Below, in pieces: positions 35,463-49,369 of a stretch of DNA of 64,000 nucleotides. The position numbers and the translations under genes were made by a program. Numbering within the stretch: the first letter of the stretch is position 1; each line of letters begins with the position of its first letter. Source of the stretch: Apostichopus japonicus (taxonomy: Eukaryota > Echinodermata > Holothuroidea > Aspidochirotida > Stichopodidae). Location: positions 4,170,001 to 4,234,000 of the forward strand of contig NC_092576.1 of assembly GCF_037975245.1 (NCBI RefSeq). The letters are read 5' to 3'. Below the pieces are notes generated by a model. It was given only the letters and a program-made list of their open reading frames with translations, had not been told where the DNA came from and did not search any database.

Positions 35463-35619
35463 GGACGTATCGGGGTAAATCCAACAGCAATCGATTGTAG
35501 CCAAGAGGAAATGATCTCAGTAATCCACTCCCGATTGCATTTGTGGTAGTTCAATTGACCAAACAATATTAAACTATATATAGCAGGGCAAGTTTTAATG
35601 ATTTGTTTCATAACTACTG

Positions 35620-35917
35620 CAACCGATTCACACAGAGATAACAGTAACTGCTGTAAATCTTAAAGATTTGTACACAGTAAATACTGGATAGTGGTGATAA
35701 ATATGATCAATCGGTAGCATGAGATATTAGGTTTCTACGGAGAACTGAGGATATGTGTAATCCCAACAATGCATTAATTTACTGGATTTTTTGGGTTACA
35801 AATATCCTCAGTTCTTATTGCAAACCTGATAGCACATGCTACAGGTTTATAGTTTTAAGTTTGGTACAAAACTCTAAGATTTACAGTAGTAACTGTGCTC
35901 TATGTGTGTATCGGGTG
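35620..35917. mobile_element. fold-back MITE family A, full copy
   Basis: Left arm from CAACCGATTCACACAGAG; right arm ends GTGTGTATCGGGTG. The two arms are imperfect reverse complements over most of their length, with GAACTGAGGATATGTGTAAT mirrored by TACAAATATCCTCAGTTC around a short AT-rich loop. It matches copies at 58975-59284 and 63066-63373 and a half copy at 53932-54065. No target duplication is evident here. Confidence 0.85.
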
Positions 35918-37270
35918 ACTAATGAGATCTTTCAGTTATGCTTTCTGATGTCTGGGCAGAAAATGTCGTGTGAACGAGTGGTAAGAACCCAACGTTGTGA
36001 TGAAACTATTCAAATTCATAACTTTTAACTGGGTGGAGGGGTCGTGCAGGAAAGGTGGATTAATGTTGTAATATTTTGATTATGATGCTGCTTTTCGTAC
36101 ACTAGGGAGTGTTACCTTGTTAAGCCCATCAGGGTTTTTTAATGAACTTCCTTACACAGCATGTAATTCATTTGTATACATTCTTTGTTTTTCTCTGGTA
36201 CAGTTTTCAAGGAACAAATAAATTCATGAAGTAAATGAAATGACATCTTCAGATGAGTTATTTGTCACACGATTCAACCAGCAAGTGTACCTCTAAACAT
36301 CTTAGGCTGTATGAGAAAACTGTACGCAGTTTCAAACAAACAGTGAATACTAAGTTTTAAACGTTGTATTTCGTAATGTCATGTCAATTAATATAACACT
36401 TATCGATCACTTAAGGAGTTTCTCTTCAAAATGCAAGATTAACATGAGATAACGCTACATTATCAAGTCAACATACACTTCTTAGTCTTTCTTCATACAA
36501 AAAGTGATATGTCAGATAGGTTTCGCAATTGATATATGCTAGTGACACTGTTTTCACTGAATCTCATGGAAGACATAATTTAAAATGTAGGAACTTTGTA
36601 AAACAACGACCTCCTCCATTCCCTTTCGATTTCCGACTGCAGTGAAACGTATCATTACAGAAATATGTATTATAGATGAAATAGAGCGAAAAATAAATAC
36701 AACGCTGGCAAGGCAGTCGGGCGTCATGTATAATGGTTGATTTTCTTTTCAATCTCGAACATATCCAGTTCAATATCAGACTAGACAAAGGTCTTATTTT
36801 GAGTAAGATCTGTGAAAACGAAAGAGGATACAACTTGCAAGTAGTGGTTGGCTTAAAAATGGATGATATTACAACAAAGTTCTTGCAGGGACTTTCAGAC
36901 AATTTATCAATGTAATATTTGTATGTTCTTAGAAGTCAGGAAATTCCATGCTTTCGCATATTTCCGTCACTATGGGCAAGACATTGATCGAATATTTGGG
37001 TTGTTTATTTGAGATTTTGCTTCCTCTTTCGCATCCCTTATGTTACATTTACTTTATCGGCTGCGACTCAATTAAAAATATATTTATGGTTTGCATAAAT
37101 ATCGTTTGCTGAGAAAATTGCTTCCTCTTTCGCTTTTCAATAAAGGTATTTAGCTAACATTTACGTGACTGTGTTTAAGTCATGAGTAAAATCAAATATG
37201 CAATTCATTATAGACCAAGGAATCATTCACGCTGACCGCATTTGCTGTAATTGTCTTAGTCTTTTGGCTG

Positions 37271-40200
37271 ATGGCGACTGTTCGATTGCGTTGTAACTAC
37301 AGTGTGACCAGACGTGGTACGATGGCTTCATGGTTATTAATTGTGATTGTTGGCTGTTGGGTAGGAACATCGGTGAGAAGTGAAACATATGACGAAAAGT
37401 GTTTATTTAGTTATTCAGGTAAGTGCAAACATTTTTTTTGTATTTTTGTTCCCATTACTCGCAAATCGCCTCTTTATGTTTAAGTTCAGCCATTCACGAT
37501 TACTTAAGATTCTTTGCGCTTTGGCACTTCCGAGTTACTTATCCGTAAGTACTATCGATGCAACAAAAGATATACAATAATCACTTTCAGTTTGTTATAC
37601 CCACTGGGTACTTAATTTTCGTCGACACAAAGGTATTGTCCATTATATTTAAAACGCGATATATTAAAGTTATGAATCAGGAGTTTTTGGTTCATCAACA
37701 AAATCATTCTGCCACGTTAAATATTAGGTTTTCGAAAAACACCCCACACGGTTCATGGAATGTTGGCAACAAATGCTCACTTTTAAAATAATTTAACTTG
37801 ATGAGTTTTCGGATTAGTTCTGTTTAAGTATTTATCTAACATATTTGCTGACTTATAACCTAATTGAAACCTAAATGTGATCTAATTCTGATGATACCGT
37901 GCAAGTATACAAGGATAGAGGGAGGAGACTTATCGATAGCTCGATAGCTCGATAACTCGATATTTCGGTAGGTCGGTAGGTCGGTAGGTTTAAATTAATC
38001 AGCACTACATATACTTGATAACATAATATGTACTTATTATATTTTTGTTTCTTCTTTTCTACCTTTGACTTACAGGAATGCTTACTAATATCACTTTGTG
38101 GCCAAACCCTCCTCGGTACAAATCAGTTGAACACGTACATGCCGATCTCCTGTTCAGTATGTTTGAAATTATATGTTACACTATTTCACTATTTTAGTTA
38201 AAGCATATATCAAGACAATGTATTTCACACCAGGTGGGTTTTGTTCGCCTATTTAGAGACAAAACTGGCCTACATTTCAGCTGAGCATCTTCTAACATTA
38301 ACATATCCTTAAATAAATGCAGAATATAAATTGTCCTCCTGGCATATAACAAAGAACAACTGCACAGCGCGACGGCAGTGCAATATACAAAATAGCGGAG
38401 CGTTCATTTAGATGGATAAAATTGTTATATACTGATTCGCTTTTATCTGACATTTGTAAAGTACAAGCAGTTCTTATCATGTATACTGTGCGCGCACTTT
38501 TACTGGGATGTACGCATATGTTTTGTTCATGTATAACTGGATATCAAACAGTTCCGTGCTAAACAAGGATACAATCACAATAATAATCTTAAGGTACGTA
38601 ATTGATCCAAGACAACAGTCTGACGTCATCATACAAAGTTTAATGTATTTTACGTTGCGGCAAGGAAGCACACTCTGTCTGCTGATGTCAATGACTAAAA
38701 GCAAAGCTGCATACCGTGTTCAAGAGATTTGTTGTTGTTTACATATGTGGTTTGTGTTACTGTGGTTTACATTATCATGTTATGTCTACAGGGGTTTGGT
38801 TACACTATGCCAATTACAAATGTTAACAACTTGATCAATGTCTGTACATCAAAACGTGAACCAACAATACTTACATTAACATTTAATATATGAAGGCGTT
38901 TCAGATATTTTATCATGCATAGTTGTCACTCAGGGTTTCAACATTGTAGAAAACTATATGAAATGCTGCCCATTTTTGAAATGGTACGTTCCAAAAGTGC
39001 CGACTCGTATAGAATGCCATGGTTCTGAGAAACTTTTATAGCTTCAGAAAATCGTAATATGACGATTCTCAACCTGTTTTTACTCTTTTTTTCTTTTCTT
39101 TTTTAAAATTAGCCAGATCCGTCGAGGTACTTACTGTAACAGGCTACGTGAAAAATGAAAAGACTGGGTTTATTCTCCCCTTTCTTGCGTCTGTTTGCGA
39201 TCTGTCTGTAAGTTTTTGTCCGATTTACAAAGGAGGTGAGTTAAGCTTTAATCGATATTACATCGTAACAATTTGTACTGTTCAATTTCATTTCCTGTTA
39301 ACGAGTCCCTTTACAAAGTCCTATAATTAATTTATTCAAGTGTCATTTAACATGAGTGAAATGAAAACTACAAAGTTTATCAGGCCTGTTACAAGTTCGA
39401 GTTATCAAGATTAATACGTTGGAAGACGTGAATTTGCAAGTCACTGCGACACAGACCTCTGTTAAGAAGATGAGACCTCAACAACAGTCGTAAATTTTTA
39501 ATTCGCCATGGATTTTCTTCGGCTGATAAACTTTAATATATCAAATGTGTTTCTATAGTTTTATATACTCCAGACAATAACGTCAGCCCCAGTACCCTGG
39601 TGGTCCATACTGCTTGGCCTTCATCTTTTTTTCCTTTTTAGAGGGGATGGTGATAGACATTTACTCATCATTATAATAACAAACTTTTTACCAGGGGGAA
39701 GGGGGGGGGGGGTGAGGTTACGGACACCTGCTGGCTATGACCCTACATCACCATTTATTTCCGAAGTCACATGGCCAAGTGGAAACAGTGCTAGGCGTAG
39801 GTCTATCCAGTTTTAGTGTGCCGCTGTTCATTTAGGGTAATGATCGGTTCACTGCATTTTGAAGTCTATATACTCACCTTGCTCCGGTAAATTAAACGCA
39901 GAGACATAAGTGAGTGGCTGTATCATTTATCGGTAACTTAACAGGTGTCACCATCATTTCTCAGTACACACTGCCCAATGAATCCATACCAGAAAAAATA
40001 AATACTTCTATCCTATAGGAAAACAAATCTGACAGTCGCCCACATCACCCCTCCCCCCCCCCCCGCCCCAATAAAACTATTCCACAAAGCTCTCCACCTC
40101 CAAAACGTAACTTTTTACCCCGAAAGCGAACCACAGGTCTGCCCGAGGGGAGGGGTGGATTGGGGCAAAAACCCTCGAACCCCCACCCGCTTCGGAAACG

Positions 40201-42117
40201 GGCCTGGAGTGAGCACACGACTACTTTAAACAAGAGTGAATGATAACAGAGCGAGGTACCTTAATAGTTATATTGAAAAAGATTATGGTTGCCTAGCAAC
40301 AAATTCATGTGCCCCATGATTGTGCAGACAATAGATATTAAATTGTAATTCAATTCAATTAGGCAATCTTCCGATTAACGTTCTGTGGTCTTATCAATTG
40401 GACCACAAAACGTAAAACATCTCAGATTCGTAAATTTGGTATATGTTACGTTTTCGTGTTATTTTTCGAAAACAAACTATTTCACCAATTGATTGATTGA
40501 TTGATTGCTTTTTTTTCGCTTGAAGTTTTCGATATGTGGTCCTACTACACTTCTCCAGTGAGTCACTAACACATGATGTTTCCTCGAGCGCTCTCCCTGT
40601 ATGTAAAGGAGACATATGAAAATTATTCAGGAGATATCCAACATATACACATTGCTCAGGATATCTAGTTGCAGTGTTGCACGAGAAGTTCAACAACATG
40701 GTTGTGACGTGATGCGCAAGCACTTTTATCATAGCCTCATGCAGTAGAACACAAAACAGGCGTTCCATGAAAAAAAAAAACTAGGCAGAAGAAATACTAG
40801 AGAAATCAAGTTATGTTAACAAAACTATTACTGCTGCGTGAAACATATACGTGTATCTTTAAACTGGTATTATCATCTTAACAACTACCAACGCCGGTTC
40901 CAAGCTACCTATCTTTCTATTACAAATTGCCAGGGTTCAAGTTTAATTTGAATATTCCATATTTATGACTGATATTGTTGGCGTACATTGTCGAATACCA
41001 GAACATAGTTAATTTGATAAATTCTTTTCCTTTTTACTTTACAGAAAAGAGATCGATTGATTTTCAACAATACGTCACTTCCGCATGGGAAGCAAATGTG
41101 AGTACACAGGGTTCCCTTATAGGAGATAAGTGTGAATGCACACGATTCCTGCGTGGGAAAGGAATGTGACTGAGTACACACGATTCCCTTATGGGAGATA
41201 AATATGAATACACACGATTCCTGCATGGGAAAGAAATGTGAGAACACAGGATTCCCTTATAGGAGATAAATGTGAATGCACACGATTCCTGAGTGGGAAA
41301 GGAAAGTGACTGAGTACACACGATTCCCTTATGGGAAATAAATGTGAATACACTCCTGCATGGGAAAGAAATGTGAGAACACAGGATTCCCTTATAGGAG
41401 ATTAAAGTGAATGCACACGATTCCTGCGTGGGTAAAAAATGTAAGTACACAGGATTCCTGTATGTGAAAGAAATGTGACTTCACGCTATTCCCTTATAGG
41501 AGATAAATGTGAATACACAGGATTCCTGCATGGGTAAAAAATGTAAGCACACAGGATTCTTATATGGGAAAGAAATGTGACTTCACGCTATTTCCTTATA
41601 GGAGATAAATGTGAATACACAGGATTCCTGAATGGGAAAAAATGTGAGTACACAGGATTCCCTTATATGAGATAAATGTGAATTCACACGATTCCTGCAT
41701 GGGTAAGAAATGTGACAAAGTACACACGATTCCCCTATGAATCATATCTTGTGCATTACATGAAAAATATATTTCATGTAACATGATCCTACTTGATTAG
41801 TATCGAACCACTTTGTCAAAGTGGATCAAATATCTACTGAAAGGTTTTGACAGCAGCGTGGAATGAAACCGCTACTTGGTTTTTCTAATGTTATTAAGTG
41901 GTATACCGTAGATTCAATTTTGCGCTTCAGGATCCATCAATCAATATAGGTTCATTCTTCCTATCAACAGGTGCCAAGTTCTGTAGTTGCAAAGTTACTG
42001 GACGAAAACGAAGGAATCATTGCAGAGGTTTCTGTTAAAAATTGTACACTTGTCAATCCAAAGGGGCAACTGAAGTCTAAACAGATGGTCACCAGGATCA
42101 TCTTGATTTACACATGA
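37271..42117 (+). CDS. ML-domain secreted lipid-binding protein 1
   Basis: Five exons: 37271-37418, 38076-38156, 39113-39235, 41045-41097, 41971-42117 (phases 1, 1, 1, 0), 183 residues, or 166 from the second Met at 37322. The second Met begins a cleaner signal peptide (MASWLLIVIVGCWVGTS) and may be the true start. The mature protein shows the ML (MD-2-related lipid recognition; NPC2/GM2A/MD-2) layout: a first Cys (EKC), IT-W-PPRY, a central VCDLSVSFCPIYKG with the typical C-x6-CPI-x-G pair, and a strand with VAKLLDENEGIIAEVSVKNC supplying the last Cys. The C42-C47 pair of NPC2 is missing. Such proteins bind sterols or glycolipids in lysosomes or outside the cell; the ligand here is unknown. 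AATAAA at 42199-42204 is a likely poly(A) signal. Confidence 0.8.
37930..37990. repeat. short ATCGAT/GGTCGGTA simple repeat
   Basis: CGATAGCTCGATAGCTCGAT runs into GGTAGGTCGGTAGGTCGGTA. It lies in intron 1 of the first ML gene. Confidence 0.8.
39690..40208. repeat. G/C-run region with hAT-like terminus
   Basis: Intron 3 of ML gene 1 holds a G-run (39691-39713), a C-run (about 40051-40068), and a sequence ending CTTCGGAAACGGGCCTG at about 40207. Its inverted form CAGGCCCGTTTCCG resembles hAT-type ends. I could not pair it with a convincing left terminus or target duplication, so the element limits are unknown. Confidence 0.35.
41076..41745. repeat. minisatellite continuous with exon/donor junction
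   Basis: About 37-40-bp units, often alternating in pairs: TGCATGGGAAAGAAATGTGA, then a spacer ACACAGGATTCCCTTATAGG and AGATAA. The first unit overlaps ML gene 1 exon 4 and its donor: exon sequence GCATGGGAAGCAAAT|GTGAGTACACAGG is the same motif. The array fills about 650 bp of intron 4 just after the exon. The reverse strand stays partly open, an artefact. Confidence 0.9.
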
Positions 42118-42204
42118 CATGTTCTCACCGATCCATAGGATCTTTACACCATCCTCTTTGTCTTCATTCCTGATTCTATTTTCAAAGGAATTCGACGAAA
42201 TAAA

Positions 42205-42555
42205 GTAATTCTGTCAGGAATGCATTGTTGTTAACAATTGAAAATGGTAAAATGTGTTGGTTTTCCACCATTAATGGAAGCAATTGTTTTGATGACCCTG
42301 GAAGTTGGCTTTTAGCCAGGAGAGTTTTGCATCTGAAATCTTGCAACGAGTGCTCCCTTCACGAAACAAAGTGAGGAAATATCTATTTTTTCAGTGTAAC
42401 GAACGTATTTCAAAAACATTTTACAGTAAACATACTTATTAATTCCAATATATAGGTTAAAAGTTATAGATATTGCATGTTTTATTATATGTATGTTCAC
42501 AAAATTTAACCATTTGGTTATGTCCGCGTATTATAAATCCCTTGCTACTTTTTTA

Positions 42556-42604
<49 letters not shown>

Positions 42605-45600
42605 GAAAATCGTAATGAGTTGGAAAATCAAGAACAGTGAAAAAACTTTCAGCCTCCACCGGGATTCGAACCACGGGCCTCCCGCTCTGTACGCGGACAC
42701 CCTAACCACTAGGCTATGGACGCTGATTGTATGTCCAGAGGTTCGAAACCGGTAAGGAAGATCGTAATTCCACTGTAGGCGTTTGTCACCTATATCGAAC
42801 AATACTAGTTCTGTTTTTGGTGACATATTTTGCCCTACTCTAGAGATCAAACATGATGCTATCCAACTCGAAAATCATTTGTGATTCCTAAAGCCGGATC
42901 TCGAAAGAGATACTTTGAACAGACTTTATACTTTATGTATATATATATATATATATACCTGAAATTAGCCGAAAACGGTATAATACTCTATAATCGACTT
43001 TTGACCTCAAACCAAAACTTCGAAGAGGAAGAGTGAACATTAACGTCACTGTGTGAGTTTTCTTAACCTCAAATATATTTGATGCATTCAAAGCGAAAAA
43101 TAAAATACAGACATGCGTAAATGGCGTTTGGAAAATCCACCGACCAATTGATAAAACATGACAGACCTGGCTATGTATATTTTAAGTCAATACGTGAAGT
43201 TAAGAAAGACTCACGAATCGATCTATACGACAACGCATGAAAAAATAACTCATTACATTGTTTTAAATTTGACATCGTCAAGGAATTAAAAAGAAAAAGG
43301 GTATTATAAATATCAACCAACAACACAATGGATTCGAATTTTACTTTTATCAAAATATATACCAATCAAAATTTCTACCTGCTTACTGCCAGAGTTAGTC
43401 TAAAATTCGGTTATAAAAGAAAACACATAAACAGTCATTCAAACAATGAGGTCACTACAGTAATTACTTCCTCTTAAGACACTTTTAACTGTTTAATCGT
43501 TTGTCATTTTACAACTTGAATTTTTTTCTTCTAAATTTGAATTCCCAGGAATTTTGTGAAGCAATGAACTTTAGTTACCGGAATACCCTTGACTTGAAAC
43601 TTGAAATAAGTGAATCACTCAAGTTAGGTCAGTGCGCAAGTTTGACCTTTCACTCTATTGATCACGTGACCTTTGACATTTTCGATTTAGTTTATGCTAA
43701 TAATATATGTTGTGTATGTGTTATCCTTCTTGTGTGTGGAGTATAGGTAACTGTCATTTTTCTGGGTTGCGCCATACCCAGATACATATCAACTTAATGG
43801 TCTAGCAGTCGTTTGCAAAAGAATTTGTCACACATATTGAACGATGTTGGACCTTGACCTCATTTGATCATGTGGTCATTGGAGTTTACATTCATTACTG
43901 CACTGTAATCTTGCATACTGATATCCTACACTAATTTGAAGGTTTTAAATATATTGTCGTTTATTGCCATTATGCAAAAATGCTGTTTTCTTGTTATTTG
44001 ACATTTGTCCTTTGACCCTATCATTACTTTGTGACCTTACGAAAAAAGGTTTGTCCACCCCATTTTATGCCGCCACCCTTTTGTAACCAACCCCGACCCA
44101 TGATGTCTAAGAACCGGCCAACTCTCAGTGCAATACCTCAAGGGGTGTGAGGTGGCCAGCAATTTTTGTACCAGTTTCGTTGCAGAAATATATGTCAGCC
44201 CAGTACACCACGTTTAGGGATGAGAGGAAAAAAACTCTTATCACAACCTGCTTTATCTGCTCAAAAAAAAAACATAAAACACAAACAATATGTATGAAAG
44301 TTTAATAACGTTAGAGATGCTGAGGCAGGGAATTTTGAAGTTGATTCAGTCTGAAAGATATGATTGTATGATCGAAATGTTAGACATTTTAATTCATTAT
44401 TCTACTTAATAAATTGCTTCAAGGTTAATAGGCAATAGGGATCGATGTTTTTTTGACCCATGGGGAATCTAAATTCTACTGCAAAACAGAAAATGAAGGT
44501 AAACAGCTAAAGCCTGACCAACTTTTCCATAACAATAATATGGTATGAAATTCCGCGCAAGCAATAATATAACATTACAAGATTGTGTATGTTGTGTCCT
44601 GTGCTGGCCATGCACGTTGAATCTGAGTGATACAATTTTAACACGATTCCCTTACTACATAGCAACGAATGAAAACGAACATCCAAAAAAAATCATTTCA
44701 GTTATCTTCCTCTTTCATTTTCACTATTGAACTATATATCACCAGAAAAAGTTCCTGTTTTAAAAATTATGGTTTCAAATTGCAGGATGAAATAAGCGAA
44801 AGATAATATAACGATAATATTAACATCCCAATAAATCATCCCGCCATCACTAACCCCTTCTTTATTTAAGTGGAAACTAGGATTGAGCAACTGGCAACAC
44901 CATTACATGTTTCAAAGGGTTGACCGCGATAGAGTTTGCAACATATACATTTAGCTGTGTATGTTTGGAAACATATCTGACCAGAGCTAGAGAAGCTATG
45001 GTGATATCAAGGCTATTATTCGTTGTTGTTGTTGTTGGAGGTCTGCTCAGAGATCATCCCATTTAAGACGTAGTATCATCTAACTATTTTATCATGTGCA
45101 TAGATATATGTTTAAATCATGTTAGGTTTTTTTTTCTTTCTTAGATGTGCATGATTTTACAGTTTATTTGGGATATTATTGCTTAAATCCCTCTGTCGAT
45201 GAAGAAACAATTTATGTTTATGTCTTCTTTACTTTTTCTTTCTTTCTTTTTTTTTCTTTTCTTAATAATGTTTACCTTAAACATTGTTAGAGTATAGCAA
45301 TCGGAATATCAACCATTAAATAAAGACAGACGATGTTGCGAGTTCAAATTAAACGTATAGGATATTCTCACCACAAGATGAGAGTAAGAACAAAACAAAT
45401 TTGACAGTTAAAAAGTCTTTGGTAAAGTAAGTAATAGCCTGAAGATAAAGAGTATAAGAGGATGTAGGAATAAAATGGTAAGAAATAGGACAGTTGTTCA
45501 TTGTTTTTGTCTAAATTATCGAGAAAAGTTATTTCTTAATGACTCAATGCATATAAGCTTGCGGTTGTTAAGGGATGTTTCACGAAGATATCTCAACATA

Positions 45601-46750
45601 ACAAATATGGTTTATAGTATTTATCTAATGCTACAGGTGACGTTCCCTTTGTTCATGTGTTTTTGGGTGTGTTACCACTGGGAAAGAACCGACTGTGACT
45701 AAGTGAACCATATATACAAACTATGTACAAAAATTAGACAGTAAGAATCTACAGCGATTTACATCCTCAATGCTACCCTTCTTAAAAGGCATTATGAGGT
45801 ATGGATATATTTTTCTATGGAAGTTGCTCTTCATATTTCCATGTAAATTATTTGGACATTATTTCAAACTTTAAGGCCAATAAACATGTATAACTTTGCG
45901 TTTGGCGTCTGTTTAAAGTGAGACGTGCAATAAAAAATCACTGGTGTGTACCGACCGAAACAAATCATTAGAAGATTACTCTTTTAGTTTCAGCGATCAT
46001 AAAAAAAGGAGGAGGAAGTATTGATACTGTTGTATTCAAACACTTTCACGGTACGTTATTCAGCCTTTATCTAAATGACTTCCTTAACTACTCACTCAAT
46101 TATCTGCTACATCCATGCATTGCATAGCATACAAACAAACAAATTATACAAAAACATTCAATATGCAAATCATTTTCATGACAGCTGTAATAAGTTACAA
46201 CAGTCATTTACGAGGAGTAAGCGTTGATAGTGTTGTACCAAACCACTTTCACGATATGTTATTCAATCTTTATCTACATGTAGGAACACATGTAGGATTA
46301 AATCGCAAAAAGCTGCTTTAAGCAAAGAAATACATTCCAGAGATTCTAGTTTCATTGGAATGTACCTCAAAGCTCATGTGGGAAACCAGGGGGCGTTAGC
46401 CTAATATTACCAAAATAAAGAAATTGGAGGTAAGGTTGATTCAATGTCCCCACCCTCCCTTTGGCGCCGTCACTGCCGGAATGTATTTTTACAGACAACG
46501 GTACATGTTTTTTTAAGATACATATAGTGGCACTATAAATTATCTCAGTGCTATTATTGCAACAAGTATATGCTTATACATGACACATATATGATAGTGT
46601 ACATTACCATATAGTAACACAATGGTAAACATTGTATTGATTTTAGATATCAATCTAAAAGTACATATAATGAAACTATGAAAAAATTATTGCATTATCT
46701 TAAGTTACAGTCATACTCCTTAATTCCATCGCATTGCATAACATTTAAGT
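42205..46750. other. region between ML gene 1 and 5-kb element
   Basis: Contains a tRNA-derived SINE (42559-42735), AT runs (42559-42601, 42937-42958), and a local two-copy duplication (46013-46078 and 46212-46277, sharing CACTTTCACG and TTATTCA). The frame at 43501-43746 has an acceptor-like CCCAG before GAATTTTGTGAAGC but no usable donor and no known domain. No gene is called. Confidence 0.45.
42559..42735 (-). repeat. tRNA-derived SINE with (AT)n tail
   Basis: On the minus strand: CATAGCCTAGTGGTTAGGGT (box A), a five-pair anticodon-like stem TCCGC/GCGGG with a 7-base loop, GGTTCGAATCC (box B), then CGGTGGAGGCTG. It runs on into a non-tRNA body and an AT tail. The read-through peptide VRVSAYRAGGPWFESRW is a familiar SINE signature. 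The loop would give an ACA anticodon, unlike normal tRNA-Cys, so it is not a working tRNA gene. Confidence 0.8.
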
Positions 46751-46763
46751 ACTCTCTTAAAAT

Positions 46764-47045
46764 GAGAGACTGAAATTTCAGTCTAATCGACTGAAATTTC
46801 AGTCTAATGATGGATGGGATAAGGGATCAGACTACTTAGACTGAATTCCAGTCTGAAATGTAAAGACTGAAGGTCAGTCTTAATTAGACTAAATACTCTT
46901 CAGTCTAATAGACTGAAAATCAAACCACTTTAGACTGAACAGTCAGCAGTTTAGACTGATTTATTGCAGCACCAGTCTTAATTAGATTGAATACTTTCAG
47001 TCTATTAGACTGATATCAGACTGAACAGTTGGTCCTTTCGACTGA
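46764..47045. repeat. AGACTGAA/TTCAGTCT subterminal cluster, left
   Basis: Roughly fifteen copies of AGACTGA or its complement TCAGTCT in about 280 bp, several paired as palindromes (AGACTGAAATTTCAGTCT, CAGTCTAATAGACTGA). The same motif clusters at the opposite end of the unit (51620-51800). Repeated subterminal motifs often serve as transposase-binding sites; that role is inferred. Confidence 0.85.
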
Positions 47046-48959
47046 ATTATTACACATCACAGCTATACTGTCAATTTTATAAACTGCAAATTCTGGATTG
47101 AACAAGCTTTTCTATAGATCCTCCGTGTTGGCTAAGTGCTGGAATTCTTCAATAAAGATGCAGTTAAGGTCATCAAGACAACATTCAATGATCTGTTAAT
47201 GCAAGGGAATTTACTGAAAGGTACTACTTCATGGAGTGACTTCGCCTTCACATCCAATCATGTTAGGCTATAAAGACCAGAAAATCATTGTGACAGTCAC
47301 ACACAAAGTACATTAAAAATGGTATTCCATCAAGAAATATAATTGTCAATATCCACCGAACAGTAATTTTATTCCCACTAACCCACTTATATATTCTTAT
47401 ATAACTTTTGTTATCATATTAAAAAAAGAACAGAAATCAAAACTACAATATTCTGAGGGATGTTCAACAAAACATGTTATCTTTGCAACAAACGTTCAAA
47501 TTATAAAGATACTTTACATAACAGTGACATATTTTCAGTTCAATATTAATCTTTCAAATTTCTGCTTGAATTGGGCCATCTAAAATGTTCTTTAATTTTT
47601 TTTGGAAAGGATTAGGTGAGCTGAGAACAGATCAGTGGTGTCGCCAATGGGTGGCCTGGGGAACCCCTCCCCCGAGAAGGAATTCACAAATAGACATATC
47701 ACCAACCAAGATTCAAATGTCTGGCAACACCACTGTAACAGAAAGCACTTTAAATTCTTTGTATGTCACCACCAGGTGGTAATACCCTGGAATTCATTGA
47801 CAACACAGCTGTAAATTGAGTCGTTATATACCCAGCTGATCCCATCTCCCGAACTCACTGAACTTTAAATTTTCCACGGTAAAGGATATAGTAACTATAC
47901 GATCCTGCCTTTACAAAAGGGATATGATGGAAACACGACGATAGTACAATGGATCTGGTACATTGCCTTTTTTCCAGTTGTGAATCATTAATGTATAGTA
48001 GCAACAATTTTCTTAGAATGATTTCAAAATGGGGAAAACATATGACAAATTTTCAGCAGGTTATTTATAAAATATTAGGAATGGTCAAACTATATATCAG
48101 TGCGGTGAACATTTAATACTTTGTGTTTCAATGATATAGATTGCTGAAAGTCATTATCCAGCACACACAAAACAAAATGTTACAAGCAAGCAGTTGACAG
48201 AATGGCACAAACTTCATAATGGCTATTAGATAAACATGAATTATTATATACTGCATTCACGATTTCATGATATGGCATTCATATAAAGCAAATTTGTATG
48301 CAAAAACAGTACATGTGACTATTATACCACCCTCAATTATTTCTTAACTTTCTGATAGTAATCATATATAGTGATTTTGATTGGGATTTCAATCAAATTT
48401 TAAAGTTTTATAAATTATCTCACGTGAATCCTTTAATGTCGGCCTCTAGCTGAAAAAGAAATGTCACCCGAGAGTCGACTAAAAAATTGAAAACAGTTTT
48501 GACTCATCACATCACTAAAATTTTAAAAAAATGGGGGGGGGGGGAATAATGAGGAAAGGATATTCTCAAATGGAATTTTCTACAGTTACTGACTTTATAA
48601 TAATCAGGTTACTTGCTTTTCATGGAACAAATTATGGAATATTGTGCACAATAACTAATATTAGCTTAATTAATTGCTTAATTAAATAAACCTTCAACAT
48701 AGTGAGTGCAGTGAAATGTAGGAACATTAAAGTAAACATTAAAATAACATGCTCGAAAAATCATACAACAAAGTTTTTTTGGCAACTAGGTGTTTGTTTA
48801 ATTACATTCATAATTAGATCAGTATCATTAAAAAACATTTTTAAAAACCAAAAATCAATTAAATATTTATTTCTGGAGCCCTCCCTATTCATATAAAACT
48901 GTTTGTAAACTCTGGGTAATCAATTTAACGTTTTAGGGTATGTGTTAGTTACTCCTTAA

Positions 48960-49318
48960 AGGCATTGAAGACTTGTCCCAAACAGCATGCAGCCATCTGA
49001 AAAAGTTAACTTTCTGTTGCTTGCTAGTGATGTTTGTTCGTGTCGCTAAAAAAGACAGACAGTAATGAAACGTGATACCTTGATATCTTTAGCTGGACCT
49101 GAGATGTTCATCGCTGTATCGTTTATACACTGTACTGTGGGTATTGACCGGAGCTGTATGAATTGACTGTACACTAGTGTCTAATTACCGACGGTAGCAA
49201 GCTGTGTTTGTATTTTCTGGGATCGATTGCAGTGTCTAACACTTCTGTTACACCTCATTCGAAACTAGGTCAGATTACCGGCATTAGACGTTCTTTTTGC
49301 GCAGGTCTTCACACCCTT
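48960..49318. mobile_element. TTAA-flanked MITE, copy 2
   Basis: 359 bp between TTAA tetramers (48956-48959 and 49319-49322). It starts AGGCATTGAAGACTTG; the right end inverted is AGGGTGTGAAGACCTG, matching at 12 of 16 positions. It is the same family as 32654-33008. It is nested in the 5-kb unit, just downstream of the decayed coding block. Confidence 0.85.
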
Positions 49319-49369
49319 TTAAACCTACTCCATGCTGACACACGTGGTTCCGGACTACAGAGCAATAAA

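Larger units (their letters stand above)
35304..37270. other. intergenic before ML gene 1
   Basis: Contains an AT microsatellite (35421-35460) and a family A fold-back MITE (35620-35917). The frame at 36733-36915 (+) and its antisense have no recognisable domain. No promoter motif is clear. Confidence 0.45.

Noticed and set aside
42655-42732. Minus-strand tRNA-like sequence
   Set aside because: Odd ACA anticodon, body and microsatellite tail typical of a SINE.
43501-43746. Possible exon with CCCAG acceptor and an 80-codon frame
   Set aside because: No donor in a suitable position and no resemblance to ML, GPCR or other known domains.
45649-45702. Possible extra ML-gene last exon after CTACAG
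   Set aside because: Peptide VTFPLFMCFWVCYHWERTDC does not follow the ML C-terminal strand pattern and no partner exons are found.
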